Made by a program: the position numbers and the translations under genes. From Lactobacillus kullabergensis (GTDB lineage: Bacteria > Bacillota > Bacilli > Lactobacillales > Lactobacillaceae): a stretch of DNA of 64,000 nucleotides. This document shows, piece by piece, positions 17,144-25,950 of this stretch; position 1 is the stretch's first letter; every line of letters begins with the position of its first letter. The notes below the pieces were generated by a model. That model saw nothing but the letters and a program-made list of their open reading frames with translations. It was not told the DNA's origin and did not search any database. The stretch lies in contig NZ_KQ033871.1 in assembly GCF_000967195.1 (NCBI RefSeq), positions 1,750,067-1,814,066 on the forward strand, read 5' to 3'.

Positions 17144-17864
17144 TTTTAATTACCTGCTTCTTAAATGATCTGGCAGCGAGATAACTGAGCAAAATGAAAA
17201 GCAGAATAGCTGCTGCTATAATCAAATAATTATTTGAACCTGCCACATTATGACTTAGAGGTAATCCGTTAATATTCATTTTTATTAGCGGTACTGGGAA
17301 AAGTTCAGACCAGGTAAATGGCCAAATTTTGCCAAGGAAATAACTATTTACTTCTATGCCGCTAAAAATTCCGGCAAAGGCCAATACAATAGTTACATAT
17401 ATATTAGTAAGGCGACTAAGCCAAATATATAATGGAATTTGCCAAAGATTAACTAACCAAATACCCAAAATTGCTAAAAAACAAGAGATCAACGAGACAC
17501 TGATTTCAGAAATAACATAAAGCAAACTTACAAAAAGAACTAAGAATAAAGAAGAAACTAATGTTAAAAGTGCAACGTGTAGAATTCTACCTAATTCATA
17601 ATCAAATAAATTGTAAGGTGAGCTCAAAATCAACTTATAATTCGTGCTATTTTTCTCGTGTCGGTCAATCAGCCCAACAACCAAAGCAAGCAATAAGGGA
17701 AACCAAATGGTACTCCACTGATTAATGACACTTTGAATAGCATAACCAGTAGTGGCAAAAAGCACTGTCACTACAATTATTACTAAAAGAGGATAAAGCC
17801 ACAACAACTGTCTGACTAAAGTTCTTTTTGTTTTTATTATTTCAATAGACAATGAATTAAGCAT
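17136..17864 (-). CDS. Lantibiotic-immunity type ABC permease (LanE-like)
   Basis: A 242-residue membrane protein with about six spans, paralogous in layout to the next gene. It has the family loop 'DRHEKNSTNYKLILSSPYN' after the second span. It overlaps the ATPase gene upstream and the second permease gene downstream by eight bases each, which indicates coupled translation of a three-subunit complex. Confidence 0.75.
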   Translation of the reverse strand: MLNSLSIEIIKTKRTLVRQLLWLYPLLVIIVVTVLFATTGYAIQSVINQWSTIWFPLLLALVVGLIDRHEKNSTNYKLILSSPYNLFDYELGRILHVALLTLVSSLFLVLFVSLLYVISEISVSLISCFLAILGIWLVNLWQIPLYIWLSRLTNIYVTIVLAFAGIFSGIEVNSYFLGKIWPFTWSELFPVPLIKMNINGLPLSHNVAGSNNYLIIAAAILLFILLSYLAARSFKKQVIKNA

Positions 17865-18561
17865 TCGTTACACCAGCATTCATTAAAGTATCATTAAATA
17901 ATTGTTCCAGATTTTCTGTATGATCTATAGTTTTTTCAAGCAAAAGCTGGCCTTTACCGATAATACCAATTTTATCGGCTAGACGCTCGACTTCAGAAAG
18001 CATATGACTAGAAATGATAATAGTAATGCCTTCTTTCTTAAAGCTAGTAATTAAATTCCGCAATTGCTGAATGCCCAGTGGATCAAGTCCATTTGTCGGT
18101 TCATCCAAAATTAACAACTTGGGTTGACCAACTATAGCTAATCCAATTCCAAGTCTTTCTTTCATTCCCAGAGAAAAATTTTTTGTCAGTTTTTTCCCCG
18201 TATCGTTAATGCCTACTTTTTCCAGAATTGGTTGTATTTTATTTTCTTCGACCCCTCTTAAACGACAAACTACCTGGAGATTTTCAGCAGCCGTTAAATT
18301 TCCATAAAGAGGTGCATTTTCAATCAGGGAACCAATAGCAGATAAATCCGCTCTAGACCAATCGTGACCAGCAAACGTAATAGTACCGCTAGTAGCGGGT
18401 ATGGTTCCTGTTAAAATCTTCATTAAGGTAGTCTTACCTGCGCCATTAGGTCCTAGCAGACAATAAACCTGATTTTCTGGGACGTGTAGGCTTATTTGAT
18501 TGAGTACAACTTGATCTTTAAACTTTTTTGTTAGTTTATTTGTTACTATTAAGTCAGACAT
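17857..18561 (-). CDS. Lantibiotic-immunity type ABC ATPase (LanF-like)
   Basis: A 234-residue ATP-binding subunit. It has Walker A GPNGAGKT (about 38-45), signature 'FSLGMKERLGIGLAI' (the LGMK form typical of LanF/BcrA), Walker B LLILDEPT, and the H-loop 'IIISSHMLSE'. It heads the operon with two overlapping permease genes. The complex probably removes a lantibiotic or similar peptide from the membrane. The whole operon lies between two scraps of ISL3 transposase, a sign that it may have been acquired. Confidence 0.85.
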   Translation of the reverse strand: MSDLIVTNKLTKKFKDQVVLNQISLHVPENQVYCLLGPNGAGKTTLMKILTGTIPATSGTITFAGHDWSRADLSAIGSLIENAPLYGNLTAAENLQVVCRLRGVEENKIQPILEKVGINDTGKKLTKNFSLGMKERLGIGLAIVGQPKLLILDEPTNGLDPLGIQQLRNLITSFKKEGITIIISSHMLSEVERLADKIGIIGKGQLLLEKTIDHTENLEQLFNDTLMNAGVTNA

Positions 18562-18835
18562 GTTTTCCCTCTTTTATAATAATTTTTGTTGTTAAAATAT
18601 ACTCAAATAGTTTTTAATGCTAAACTATATAAAAGCAATTTAGCAATATTAAAATTAACTTGTATAACATAATAAAGATGATTATATTATATATAAAAAA
18701 GCAGGTCAATATATTTTGTAATAGTAGATATCAACCTCAGTTTTTATAGCAGGTTTGAATTATGTCTCCTTTTGATGATTATATTAAGATCAAAATATTG
18801 TTTTTGAAAATTGTTTCTTTTTCGTGAATAACATA
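18562..18835. other. Upstream region of the LanFEG operon
   Basis: AT-rich stretch that must hold the operon promoter. No gene was recognised. Confidence 0.4.
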
Positions 18836-18965
18836 GGATCATTCCAACGGATGTTTGGAAAGTTTCAATCTAAAAATTAAACAAATTGGGCACACATCTT
18901 TTGGCCACGCCAATTTCAAAAATCTTCTGATGAGGATCAGATTGGAAGAAAAAATGAAAAGAGCC
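18836..18965 (+). pseudogene. ISL3-family transposase C-terminal remnant 2
   Basis: A single frame reads 'HSNGCLESFNLKIKQIGHTSF' interrupted only by its own end, then 'GHANFKNLLMRIRL'. This is the last part of an ISL3-type transposase (compare the fuller but frameshifted scrap at 16117-16335). The catalytic part is absent. Confidence 0.65.
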
Positions 18966-19369
18966 TAGCGATTTATTATATATTTTATTCTTTTCATTTA
19001 CTCTTTATAAACAAAATTTGACAAAGAACTGTTTTTGCCTTTTCTTTCGGATTTTAAAGCAATAGCAAAAGTTGCAATTTCATTTTGATCTCACATACTT
19101 AAATGAACACTTTCCTTTCTCAAATGATATTCTATTTGCACTATTATTTGAGTACTACTTATACTTCTTAGGTTCTTTTTAAATGATTTACTTGGCCGTA
19201 TTTTACTCATAAATTATCAGCAAATTTGATATTTAGTGAAATTTGCAAAGTCAATTTATACGGTCATAATTTTTTTGTTGTTTTATAAGTTTTAATATAT
19301 AAACGAATTAGCTATACTAGTGCATCTTTGTATAACTAATCCATTTCTTGTGTTACCATAGAATACAAC
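18966..19369. other. Intergenic region before nox
   Basis: No gene seen. The nox promoter should lie here; TATACT at about 19313-19318 is a possible -10 box, without a convincing -35 partner. Confidence 0.35.
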
Positions 19370-19390
19370 GAAAGTGCTACAAGCGCTTTC
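19370..19390. promoter_or_regulatory. Dyad GAAAGTGC-N5-GCGCTTTC before nox
   Basis: The two 8-base arms match at seven positions. The dyad ends 28 bases before the nox start. It resembles but does not match a cre box, and could be an operator or an mRNA hairpin. Confidence 0.4.
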
Positions 19391-19418
19391 AGATATTGAT
19401 AAAAAGGGGATTTTCTCA

Positions 19419-20771
19419 ATGAATCAAAAAGTAGTCATCATTGGTGCTTCTCATCCAGGTCATGAAGCAGCCATCGAGTTATTAGACAGATATCAAGATC
19501 TTGATGTCACTATTTATGAAGCAAGTGATTTTGTTTCATTTATGTCTTGTGGAATGAAGCTCTTTTTAGAAGAAAAAACTACCGGACAAGACAATGTACG
19601 CAATTTTTCACCTTCTGATTTAGAAAAATTAGGTGGTAAAATTGTCAATAATTCGCAAGCAGTTGCCTTAAATCCGGCGAATAAGGAAGTTACAATTAAA
19701 AATACCCAAACTGGTCAGACTGAAGAAGTTAATTATGACAAATTAATTTTGTGTCCAGGAGTTGATCCACTCCAATTACCTGTTCCAGGGGCAGATTTAG
19801 ACTACGTTTATTTAATGCGGGGCTATAGTTGGGCTAAAAAGATCAATGAAGCTCTTCATAATGATGAAGTCAAAAATATAGTTGTTGTAGGTGCTGGTAA
19901 CGGAATTGCTGCCGTTGAAGCTGGTGTTTTAGCTGGTAAACACATGACTTTGGTTGATGCCAGCAACCATATTTTGGCTAATTATTTTTCAAAAGACTTT
20001 ACCGATGTTTTTGAACAAGAAATGCGAGACAAGGGTGTCGATTTAAAGCTTGATACAAAAGTTACTGGTTTTACCAATGATCACCTAGTCCAAACTGATC
20101 ATGGTGACATTAAAGCTGATTTAGTCATTGTTGCTGCAGGCATTGTTGCTAATACAGACTGGCTTAAAGATACTATTAATTTAAACCAACGGGGTTATAT
20201 TGAAACAGACGAATATTTAAGGACTAATCAAAAAGATGTTTATGCTTTGGGTGATGCTATTTGGCCACTGTCAATCCCGGCTAATAAAAGGATGCCAATT
20301 CCATCAGCAGTCGCTGCTCGCCACGAAGCAAATTACTTAGTACAACATTTGTTTGAAGAAAAACCAAGCCGTCCATTCCCAGGCTTAGTTGGCGGACAAT
20401 TACTAGAATTTGGTGATGTACATGCAGTAGTTAGCGGTCTCCCACAAAAATCTGCTGAATTTGCCGGCATTAATGCTGCAACTAGCATCTACATCGATCA
20501 TTTGCGTCCAGACTTTATTCCTGCAAATGATAATCCGTTAGGATATATTTCCTTAACTTATAATAAGGACACTCATCAGATTCTTGGAGGTGCAGTTATG
20601 TCCAAGCATGATATCACCGCTCAAGGCAATGTCTTAAGTTTAGCAATTGGTCATAAATTAACATTAGAAGATTTAGCTGAGCAAGACTTCTTCTTCTCAC
20701 CAAGTTTTGATCGGCAATGGAATATTTTAAACTTAGCCGCACAACATGCGCTAGGTTTACACAAGTTTTAA
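19419..20771 (+). CDS. nox: NADH oxidase (FAD-dependent, probably water-forming)
   Basis: A 450-residue flavoprotein of the pyridine nucleotide-disulphide oxidoreductase family. It shows an N-terminal FAD fold (VVIIGASHPGHEAA), the redox-active single Cys44 in 'FMSCGM', an NAD-binding fold ('VVVGAGNGIAAVEAGV', about 160-176), the second FAD motif ('VYALGDA'), and a C-terminal dimer domain. The single active Cys is typical of enzymes that reduce O2 to water with NADH. The start chosen is ATG with AAAGGGG upstream; an earlier GTG in frame overlaps a dyad. It is a single-gene unit and helps regenerate NAD+ and remove oxygen. Confidence 0.87.
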   Translation: MNQKVVIIGASHPGHEAAIELLDRYQDLDVTIYEASDFVSFMSCGMKLFLEEKTTGQDNVRNFSPSDLEKLGGKIVNNSQAVALNPANKEVTIKNTQTGQTEEVNYDKLILCPGVDPLQLPVPGADLDYVYLMRGYSWAKKINEALHNDEVKNIVVVGAGNGIAAVEAGVLAGKHMTLVDASNHILANYFSKDFTDVFEQEMRDKGVDLKLDTKVTGFTNDHLVQTDHGDIKADLVIVAAGIVANTDWLKDTINLNQRGYIETDEYLRTNQKDVYALGDAIWPLSIPANKRMPIPSAVAARHEANYLVQHLFEEKPSRPFPGLVGGQLLEFGDVHAVVSGLPQKSAEFAGINAATSIYIDHLRPDFIPANDNPLGYISLTYNKDTHQILGGAVMSKHDITAQGNVLSLAIGHKLTLEDLAEQDFFFSPSFDRQWNILNLAAQHALGLHKF

Positions 20772-20935
20772 TTAATTTTAATAGGTGCCAAACCTTGTGA
20801 AATACCCCATTTTAGTGTCTTACTATGTTTAGTAAATTTAATAAAAAAAAGAAGTTTTGTAACTCTTTAAAAATAATTAGCCGCTTGATGTGTGGTTAGT
20901 TGATGAAGAAATAAAAGACTGTCCTTAACTACGAA

Positions 20936-20974
20936 ATGAGTCCCGAAAGTTTTCTAACTCTCGGGACTCATTTT
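20936..20974. terminator. Strong hairpin terminator downstream of nox
   Basis: ATGAGTCCCGAAAGTT pairs with AACTCTCGGGACTCAT and is followed by TTTT. The remainder of 20772-21144 holds no recognisable gene. Confidence 0.75.
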
Positions 20975-21144
20975 AATGATTTTCTTCTTTTTTCTTAACT
21001 TGGACTATTTATCATATCACATATTTTTGTAAAAAAAGCTTTGATACAACCCTCTATTTTTAAATAGCCACTTAATTATTTTTTCCCATAACTAAATTAT
21101 CAGCATTAGCAATCAAAATCCGGTATAATTTTATTCCTGTACTT

Positions 21145-22731
21145 TTAACTAATTGGGATTAGCTGCTTATCTTCTAATTTGTAAGTATGGGTGAACTTAC
21201 TTTGCAAATCCTCTGGAATATGGTGATCAATCTCAACCACTGTCAAGTCGGAAGATAAAATCATTTCATGAATTTCATGAGCAGTTTGTGGGTCTAATGA
21301 TGCGGTACCCTCATCAATCAATAAAAAGTTACGATTATATAAAAGGGCACGCGCAATTTCTATACGTTTCTTTTCCCCACCTGACAAGTTAGTTCCGTCT
21401 TCTTGAATTACGGCGTCAAGGCCAATCTTTTGCATTAATGGCGTTAAACCCGCTTCTTGAATGGCATGCTCAATCTCTTGGTCTGAAAAGTCCCGTCCCA
21501 AAGTCAGGTTAAAGCGCAAGGTATCATGAAAAATATTCGAATCCTGATTGACTTCTCCAAAGTAATCAGGCTGAGGAGAAACAGCTTTACCATTTGGTTC
21601 AACTAATTCCACTGTTCCCTTATTTGGTTGGATAATATTTGCCATTAATCTGAGCAAAGTGCTCTTACCCTGGCCACTGCGACCAGTCAGCAGAATTTTA
21701 TCACCGCGATTAACCGTCAAGCTGGCATTTTGAATAATAGTCTTATCCTGATAGCCAAAAGTCACATCATTAAGTTGCAAGTCTTTGAAATTTATTGTCG
21801 TCATCTCGTCACTGAGAGTAGACTGTGGTAATTCCTTGATATTAGTCAGTTTCGTTAACAAGGGCTTAGCTGAGTTAATCGTTGTCATTGACCTGTTGAT
21901 GGCCAAGATAGAATTCACGATCCAAGAACTGGAATACTGAACCATAATAAAGGAAGAAAGAGGCAAGCGCTTGTCTAAAACAAATAAAATACCAATCCCA
22001 ATGGGCAGAAATGATAAGGTATAAGCCAAAATACCAGCCAGTAAATTGCTCATGGCAATCGTATTTTCCCGTTTCTGCTTCGCTTCAGCTGTTTCAGTAA
22101 TTGCCTTCTTACCTTTCAGTAAAAAGAAAGGCATCGCATTATAATCCAAGATTAGGTCAATGTGCTTGAGATAATCCGACATAAATCCTGTGTATTTGCC
22201 AACACTAGCACTCCAGGCTTTAGAACTTTCCATAACCCGTTTGGCCATAATTTTTGGAGCAATTGCTGAAATAACTGAGAAAAGCATAAAAACAAGAGTC
22301 AGGATAAAGTTCGCATTGATAGCCATAGCCAAACATAGCAGCAGGTTAACAATAGAAGTGATTAAATTAAATACTTCTTTGACGTAATTATTTTCTACCA
22401 ACTCTAAATCATTGGTGACAAATGATAACTTATCAGAAACTGGTCCTTGCTGTTTAACAAAATCTGAAGATAGCAGATCACTGCGCACGTTTTTATTGAA
22501 GAGGTAGATGTTCCGATTTAGTGTCCTCTCGTAAAAGTAGCGGGCAACAGTTAATAAGAAAATAATCAGAACAATCAAACAGACTTCTAGAACTACTCGT
22601 CTTTTATCACCAGCTTCAACCATGGCAAAGATTTGCGAATAAGACCACGTATTAAAAGGAGTAGCAAGACCTACGATCAGGGTCAACAAAAAACATAGGA
22701 TTATGCTTTTGTTATCAAAATATTTTTTCAT
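21145..22731 (-). CDS. ABC exporter, fused permease-ATPase
   Basis: A 528-residue half-transporter: about six membrane spans in residues 1-290 and an ATPase domain in 310-528. The ATPase shows Walker A 'GRSGQGKST', signature 'LSGGEKKRIEIARAL', Walker B 'FLLIDEGTASLD' and the H-loop 'VVEIDHH'. It is of the lipid A/peptide exporter type and works as a dimer. It stands alone; substrate is unknown. The family is common in lactobacilli near bacteriocin loci. A similar-size exporter at 27220-28806 is only distantly related. Confidence 0.85.
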   Translation of the reverse strand: MKKYFDNKSIILCFLLTLIVGLATPFNTWSYSQIFAMVEAGDKRRVVLEVCLIVLIIFLLTVARYFYERTLNRNIYLFNKNVRSDLLSSDFVKQQGPVSDKLSFVTNDLELVENNYVKEVFNLITSIVNLLLCLAMAINANFILTLVFMLFSVISAIAPKIMAKRVMESSKAWSASVGKYTGFMSDYLKHIDLILDYNAMPFFLLKGKKAITETAEAKQKRENTIAMSNLLAGILAYTLSFLPIGIGILFVLDKRLPLSSFIMVQYSSSWIVNSILAINRSMTTINSAKPLLTKLTNIKELPQSTLSDEMTTINFKDLQLNDVTFGYQDKTIIQNASLTVNRGDKILLTGRSGQGKSTLLRLMANIIQPNKGTVELVEPNGKAVSPQPDYFGEVNQDSNIFHDTLRFNLTLGRDFSDQEIEHAIQEAGLTPLMQKIGLDAVIQEDGTNLSGGEKKRIEIARALLYNRNFLLIDEGTASLDPQTAHEIHEMILSSDLTVVEIDHHIPEDLQSKFTHTYKLEDKQLIPIS

Positions 22732-23129
22732 AATTATTTTTACCTTTCACTTATATTTAACATATTTTGCTAAAATGGTCTTGTTCCATAGAAGCAATAT
22801 GATTTATCTTGTTTAAATCTTTTCCGTTGCTGTTTGTTCTTTTAATTTAATCATAATTTTATTTTAAAGTATATATTTATTTTGTAAGAGGTATTTTTTT
22901 TAGACTAAGTGGTTATTACTAAAAACTAAAAAGCTTCCGTCATTAAAAATAAATTTAACTAGCAGAAGCAATTAGGAATTGTTTAGTTCAAAAATACTAA
23001 CGTTTCTACCTTTAGAATTTAAATATTATATTAAAAATCTTGATTCTAATTACCGAGATAATTTAGGCAAAATAATACACTCAAATTTATTCTAAATTTG
23101 AGTGTATTATTAAGACCTATAATTCTTTT
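22732..23129. other. Intergenic region with a small inverted repeat
   Basis: It contains a hairpin near 23073-23113 (ACACTCAAATTTATTC / AAATTTGAGTGTATTA) that can terminate transcription in both directions. No gene was recognised. Confidence 0.5.
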
Positions 23130-23330
23130 TTAGTTTAACTTGGTAATTTTTCTGCTACTTAGTTTATAAATATTATCATGTAATGCCGCAATTTTTTTGT
23201 CATGCGTGACTGTCAAAATTGCTTTTGCTCACCTGATAGTGTATTTGGTTTCCTTTTTAAAAGAGATTCTATGTTCAAATATTTGTTCAACTTATGCATT
23301 CTGCTTTTAATTTCATTCGCCATATTGTCG
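23130..23330 (-). pseudogene. ABC transporter ATPase remnant
   Basis: On the minus strand the end of an ABC ATPase can be read in two frames: 'LLKRKPNTLSGEQKQ', containing the signature motif, then after a frame change 'ILTVTHDKKIAALHDNIYKL' with the H-loop and a normal end. The roughly 30 residues with Walker B that should separate the two are missing. This is a deletion-damaged gene of the MacB/LolD type, with nothing upstream left of Walker A. Confidence 0.65.
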
Positions 23331-23586
23331 ATCCAACTATTATTCGTATAAATTTCTCTTCTTTCGTACTTTCATCTAAATGATATATATAAAGAAGAGT
23401 AATGGCATTAACAAAAATTGGGATGAATATAACAAGGATATCGCTATCAAAAATCAGCTGCAAAATACCATGAATATCCTTCAGAACAAGATCATTTAAA
23501 ACATATATTGCAATTACAAAGTTATTTAATAATTCAATCAAAAAGCTAAAACAAAAATCTGTTAATTTAAGAACATTTTTAGTCAC
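23287..23586 (-). CDS. Small hydrophobic protein, doubtful
   Basis: A 99-codon frame starting at GTG, with two or three hydrophobic spans ('LIFDSDILVIFIPIFVNAITLLYIY'). No good ribosome site is near the start. Its end overlaps the ABC ATPase remnant in another frame. It may be a leftover of the associated permease or immunity gene rather than a living gene. I do not recognise it. Confidence 0.35.
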   Translation of the reverse strand: MTKNVLKLTDFCFSFLIELLNNFVIAIYVLNDLVLKDIHGILQLIFDSDILVIFIPIFVNAITLLYIYHLDESTKEEKFIRIIVGSTIWRMKLKAECIS

Positions 23587-23709
23587 TAATAAATCAAAAC
23601 CTTACATATATTATAAATAACCCTAAAAAGAGAATACCGCATTTCATAAAATTAATAATATCCTTGCATTTGTCTCTTCATTAAATTATGACTAATTTTT
23701 TCACCTCCT

Positions 23710-24804
23710 TTAATTATTAGTAGCTGATTCTGCTTGAGCTTGGGCTTCGACTTCTGCTTTTGTGTTACTTGGCTTTAATTTGATACCATAACCATATTTA
23801 ACATCACTAGCTCTAACATAGGCATCTCCCAGCTCCATTTTTTCGCTTTTATTGGAATAAATCTGATGAATGGTCAGATTGTAAAACAATTCTGCCTTTT
23901 GATCAGCTGGCACCCAAAGATATAGTAATTTTTCAACTCTTAAGTAATTGACTTTTTTAGAAATCTTTTGCCCATTATGGTCTTGCATGCTGCCATCTGC
24001 ATTATAAACATCAATATCTTTATAGAGACTAACATAACTGAAATTTTCTGCATTATAGTCATGGACTGGCAATTTCTTTTTAGCTTTAACATTTGAAAAC
24101 CATAACCAATGATCTGTTCCCTTAATACGGTAAATTTTAGGCTCAGGCACGAACTGCCCTCTTTGATTCATAATATATGCAGCGGGTGATCCAGTTTCTA
24201 AACGATCTACTTTAAATTTAGTACCAGCTTTCGCAATTTTTACTTTTTTAGTACCATAAATCGCTGTACCTAACTGTGCAATTGCCGTCACAGTAGTTTC
24301 TTCAGTTGGTGAGCCAATTACTGCTCCAACATTACCAGCCTTTAGGTATTGCTTTATTGGGCCCCCAATTCGGTAGTACCGTTTACCGTTTTTAAAACGT
24401 AAAGCACTCCCATAGGTAATTATTGTTCGGCCCTTTCTGATTAAATTTAAACTGGCTTTACGAGTACTAGTGGCATAAACATAGGAGTTATGTTTAACTT
24501 TGCGCTTAACCCCATCTATATTGGACGCTTTGAGGTAGCGATTTTTACCTTTAAGCTTGTAGTAAGGCTGTTTTTTAATTATTACCGGCTCATCTTCAAC
24601 TTTGACAGTTGTAAAGGCACGGTATTTATTTTTAGTACGCTTGCCAGCTTCAGTATAAGCTACCGATTTATGCATAATAGTTTTGGTAAGAGTGTGATTA
24701 GCTGCTTGGACAGTTGGTGCTGCTTGACTAGTTATTGTAAAGATTATTGCTGTACTAAACAAGCCAGCGACCAGCAGAGCAGCTATTTTCGTCTTTACTT
24801 TCAT
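23710..24804 (-). CDS. Secreted SLAP-domain surface protein 5
   Basis: A 364-residue member of the same family as the four genes at 7.6-12.5 kb. It has a signal peptide (cleavage near VQA-A, residue 34), SLAP-type repeats ('VKHNSYVYATSTRKASLNLIR', 'YYRIGGPIKQYLKAGNV'), a middle with 'GTKFKVDRLETGSPAAYI', and the C-terminal domain ('VYNADGSMQDHNGQ', 'KLLYLWVPADQKAELFYNL') ending 'KLKPSNTKAEVEAQ'. The start has AAAGGAG upstream. It lacks the repeated upstream element and stands alone, 11 kb from the tandem array. Confidence 0.85.
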   Translation of the reverse strand: MKVKTKIAALLVAGLFSTAIIFTITSQAAPTVQAANHTLTKTIMHKSVAYTEAGKRTKNKYRAFTTVKVEDEPVIIKKQPYYKLKGKNRYLKASNIDGVKRKVKHNSYVYATSTRKASLNLIRKGRTIITYGSALRFKNGKRYYRIGGPIKQYLKAGNVGAVIGSPTEETTVTAIAQLGTAIYGTKKVKIAKAGTKFKVDRLETGSPAAYIMNQRGQFVPEPKIYRIKGTDHWLWFSNVKAKKKLPVHDYNAENFSYVSLYKDIDVYNADGSMQDHNGQKISKKVNYLRVEKLLYLWVPADQKAELFYNLTIHQIYSNKSEKMELGDAYVRASDVKYGYGIKLKPSNTKAEVEAQAQAESATNN

Positions 24805-24849
24805 TTATAAACTCCTTTCTAACTTACTTTTAATATTATTATATCTTCT

Positions 24850-24950
24850 TTTTGCTTTGTCTTCGGCTTTTGTGTTGCTTGGCTTTGATTTGATACTATG
24901 AACAAACTTGACATCATTTGTTTTCGCATAGCCATCGAGTACTTCAATTC
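24850..24950 (-). pseudogene. C-terminal remnant of a further SLAP-family gene
   Basis: Directly upstream of SLAP protein 5, the minus strand reads 'EVLDGYAKTNDVKFVH' and 'SIKSKPSNTKAEDKAK', which parallels the end of protein 5 ('ELGDAYVRASDVKYGY...LKPSNTKAE'). A stop just before it and the absence of the rest show that only the tail of a lost tandem copy remains. The rest of 24951-25122 holds nothing that I recognise. Confidence 0.75.
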
Positions 24951-25122
24951 ATTAAGTATGCATGGTTACCTATAGATACTTTTAACTCTTTCTCTTGCTA
25001 ATCCTGAGATGTCAACAACATAATTCTAGCCTACTACCAGCCAAATACTGAATAAATCAAAAAAGTACACGCAACAGCGACAATCATATACGAAATACGA
25101 CAAATAATATATAATCTCTTTA

Positions 25123-25527
25123 CTAATTTTGCCCGTTTTGCATTATAAATATAGGGAATACTTGTATAATGCTTTCTTGCTTTTTAGTTAAATCTGCATT
25201 CATATACATTTCTGCTAACACAGTAACAATGAAAATCAAATTTCCTATAAATAGAATAACAACTTCTGATGTAAAAAAAGCCCAGCTTAATAACAGAACA
25301 ATAGCCGCAATAAACCGGCTGGCATTTATCATCACCACTTCTCTCTCAATTCCAGGCTTTGCTACAAACTCTACTGTAGAAGCTGCGACTTCTTTTCGTG
25401 ATTCCAAATTAAGCTTATGCCAAGCTTTTAACTTGAGATAAATCATATATAGCGATGTTATAAATACAATAGTAACGAATATTAAAATAATAATCTCGTA
25501 AATCAAAACGTAAATCGTAGTATCCAT
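25123..25527 (-). CDS. Small membrane protein, unknown
   Basis: A 134-residue protein with three hydrophobic spans (about 7-29, 70-90 and 92-108) and a charged loop between the first two. The start has AGGAG upstream. I do not recognise a family. It lies alone between a SLAP-family remnant and the SLAP-CAP gene, on the opposite strand to the latter. Confidence 0.6.
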   Translation of the reverse strand: MDTTIYVLIYEIIILIFVTIVFITSLYMIYLKLKAWHKLNLESRKEVAASTVEFVAKPGIEREVVMINASRFIAAIVLLLSWAFFTSEVVILFIGNLIFIVTVLAEMYMNADLTKKQESIIQVFPIFIMQNGQN

Positions 25528-25950
25528 AAAAAGCTCTCCTAGTTTATCATGTTTTGCAAATATTTAAAGGGTTGCGATGTTTTGATTATTTTAGCAGGTT
25601 AAATACTGTAAACTTTTTTATTTCATACACTATACACTGCCTTAAGCTTTAGCATATCATTTTTTATTGATATAACAAATACCCATTGAAATAAAATAAT
25701 TACAAAAAGTCTAAGATCGCTAAAACTTCGAGAAATTTTTTGCTCTGCTACTTCTACAAAAGATAAGTAATATTACTATCTTTAGATTAGACCGTTCTTT
25801 AAAGGATTTTTATTCCATATAAAAAGAAGCATCCATGCGAATATATAGAAAGAAATTAATTTCTGCTCTACTTTTAAAATCCATAGAAATTCATTTATAC
25901 TTTTATGATAGTCATGTAAACAATATTCTTAACTATCATAAGGAGGAAAA
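25528..25950. other. Divergent intergenic region
   Basis: AT-rich stretch between a minus-strand and a plus-strand gene, so it should hold both promoters. The ribosome site AGGAGG of the following gene is at 25940-25945. Nothing else was recognised. Confidence 0.4.
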
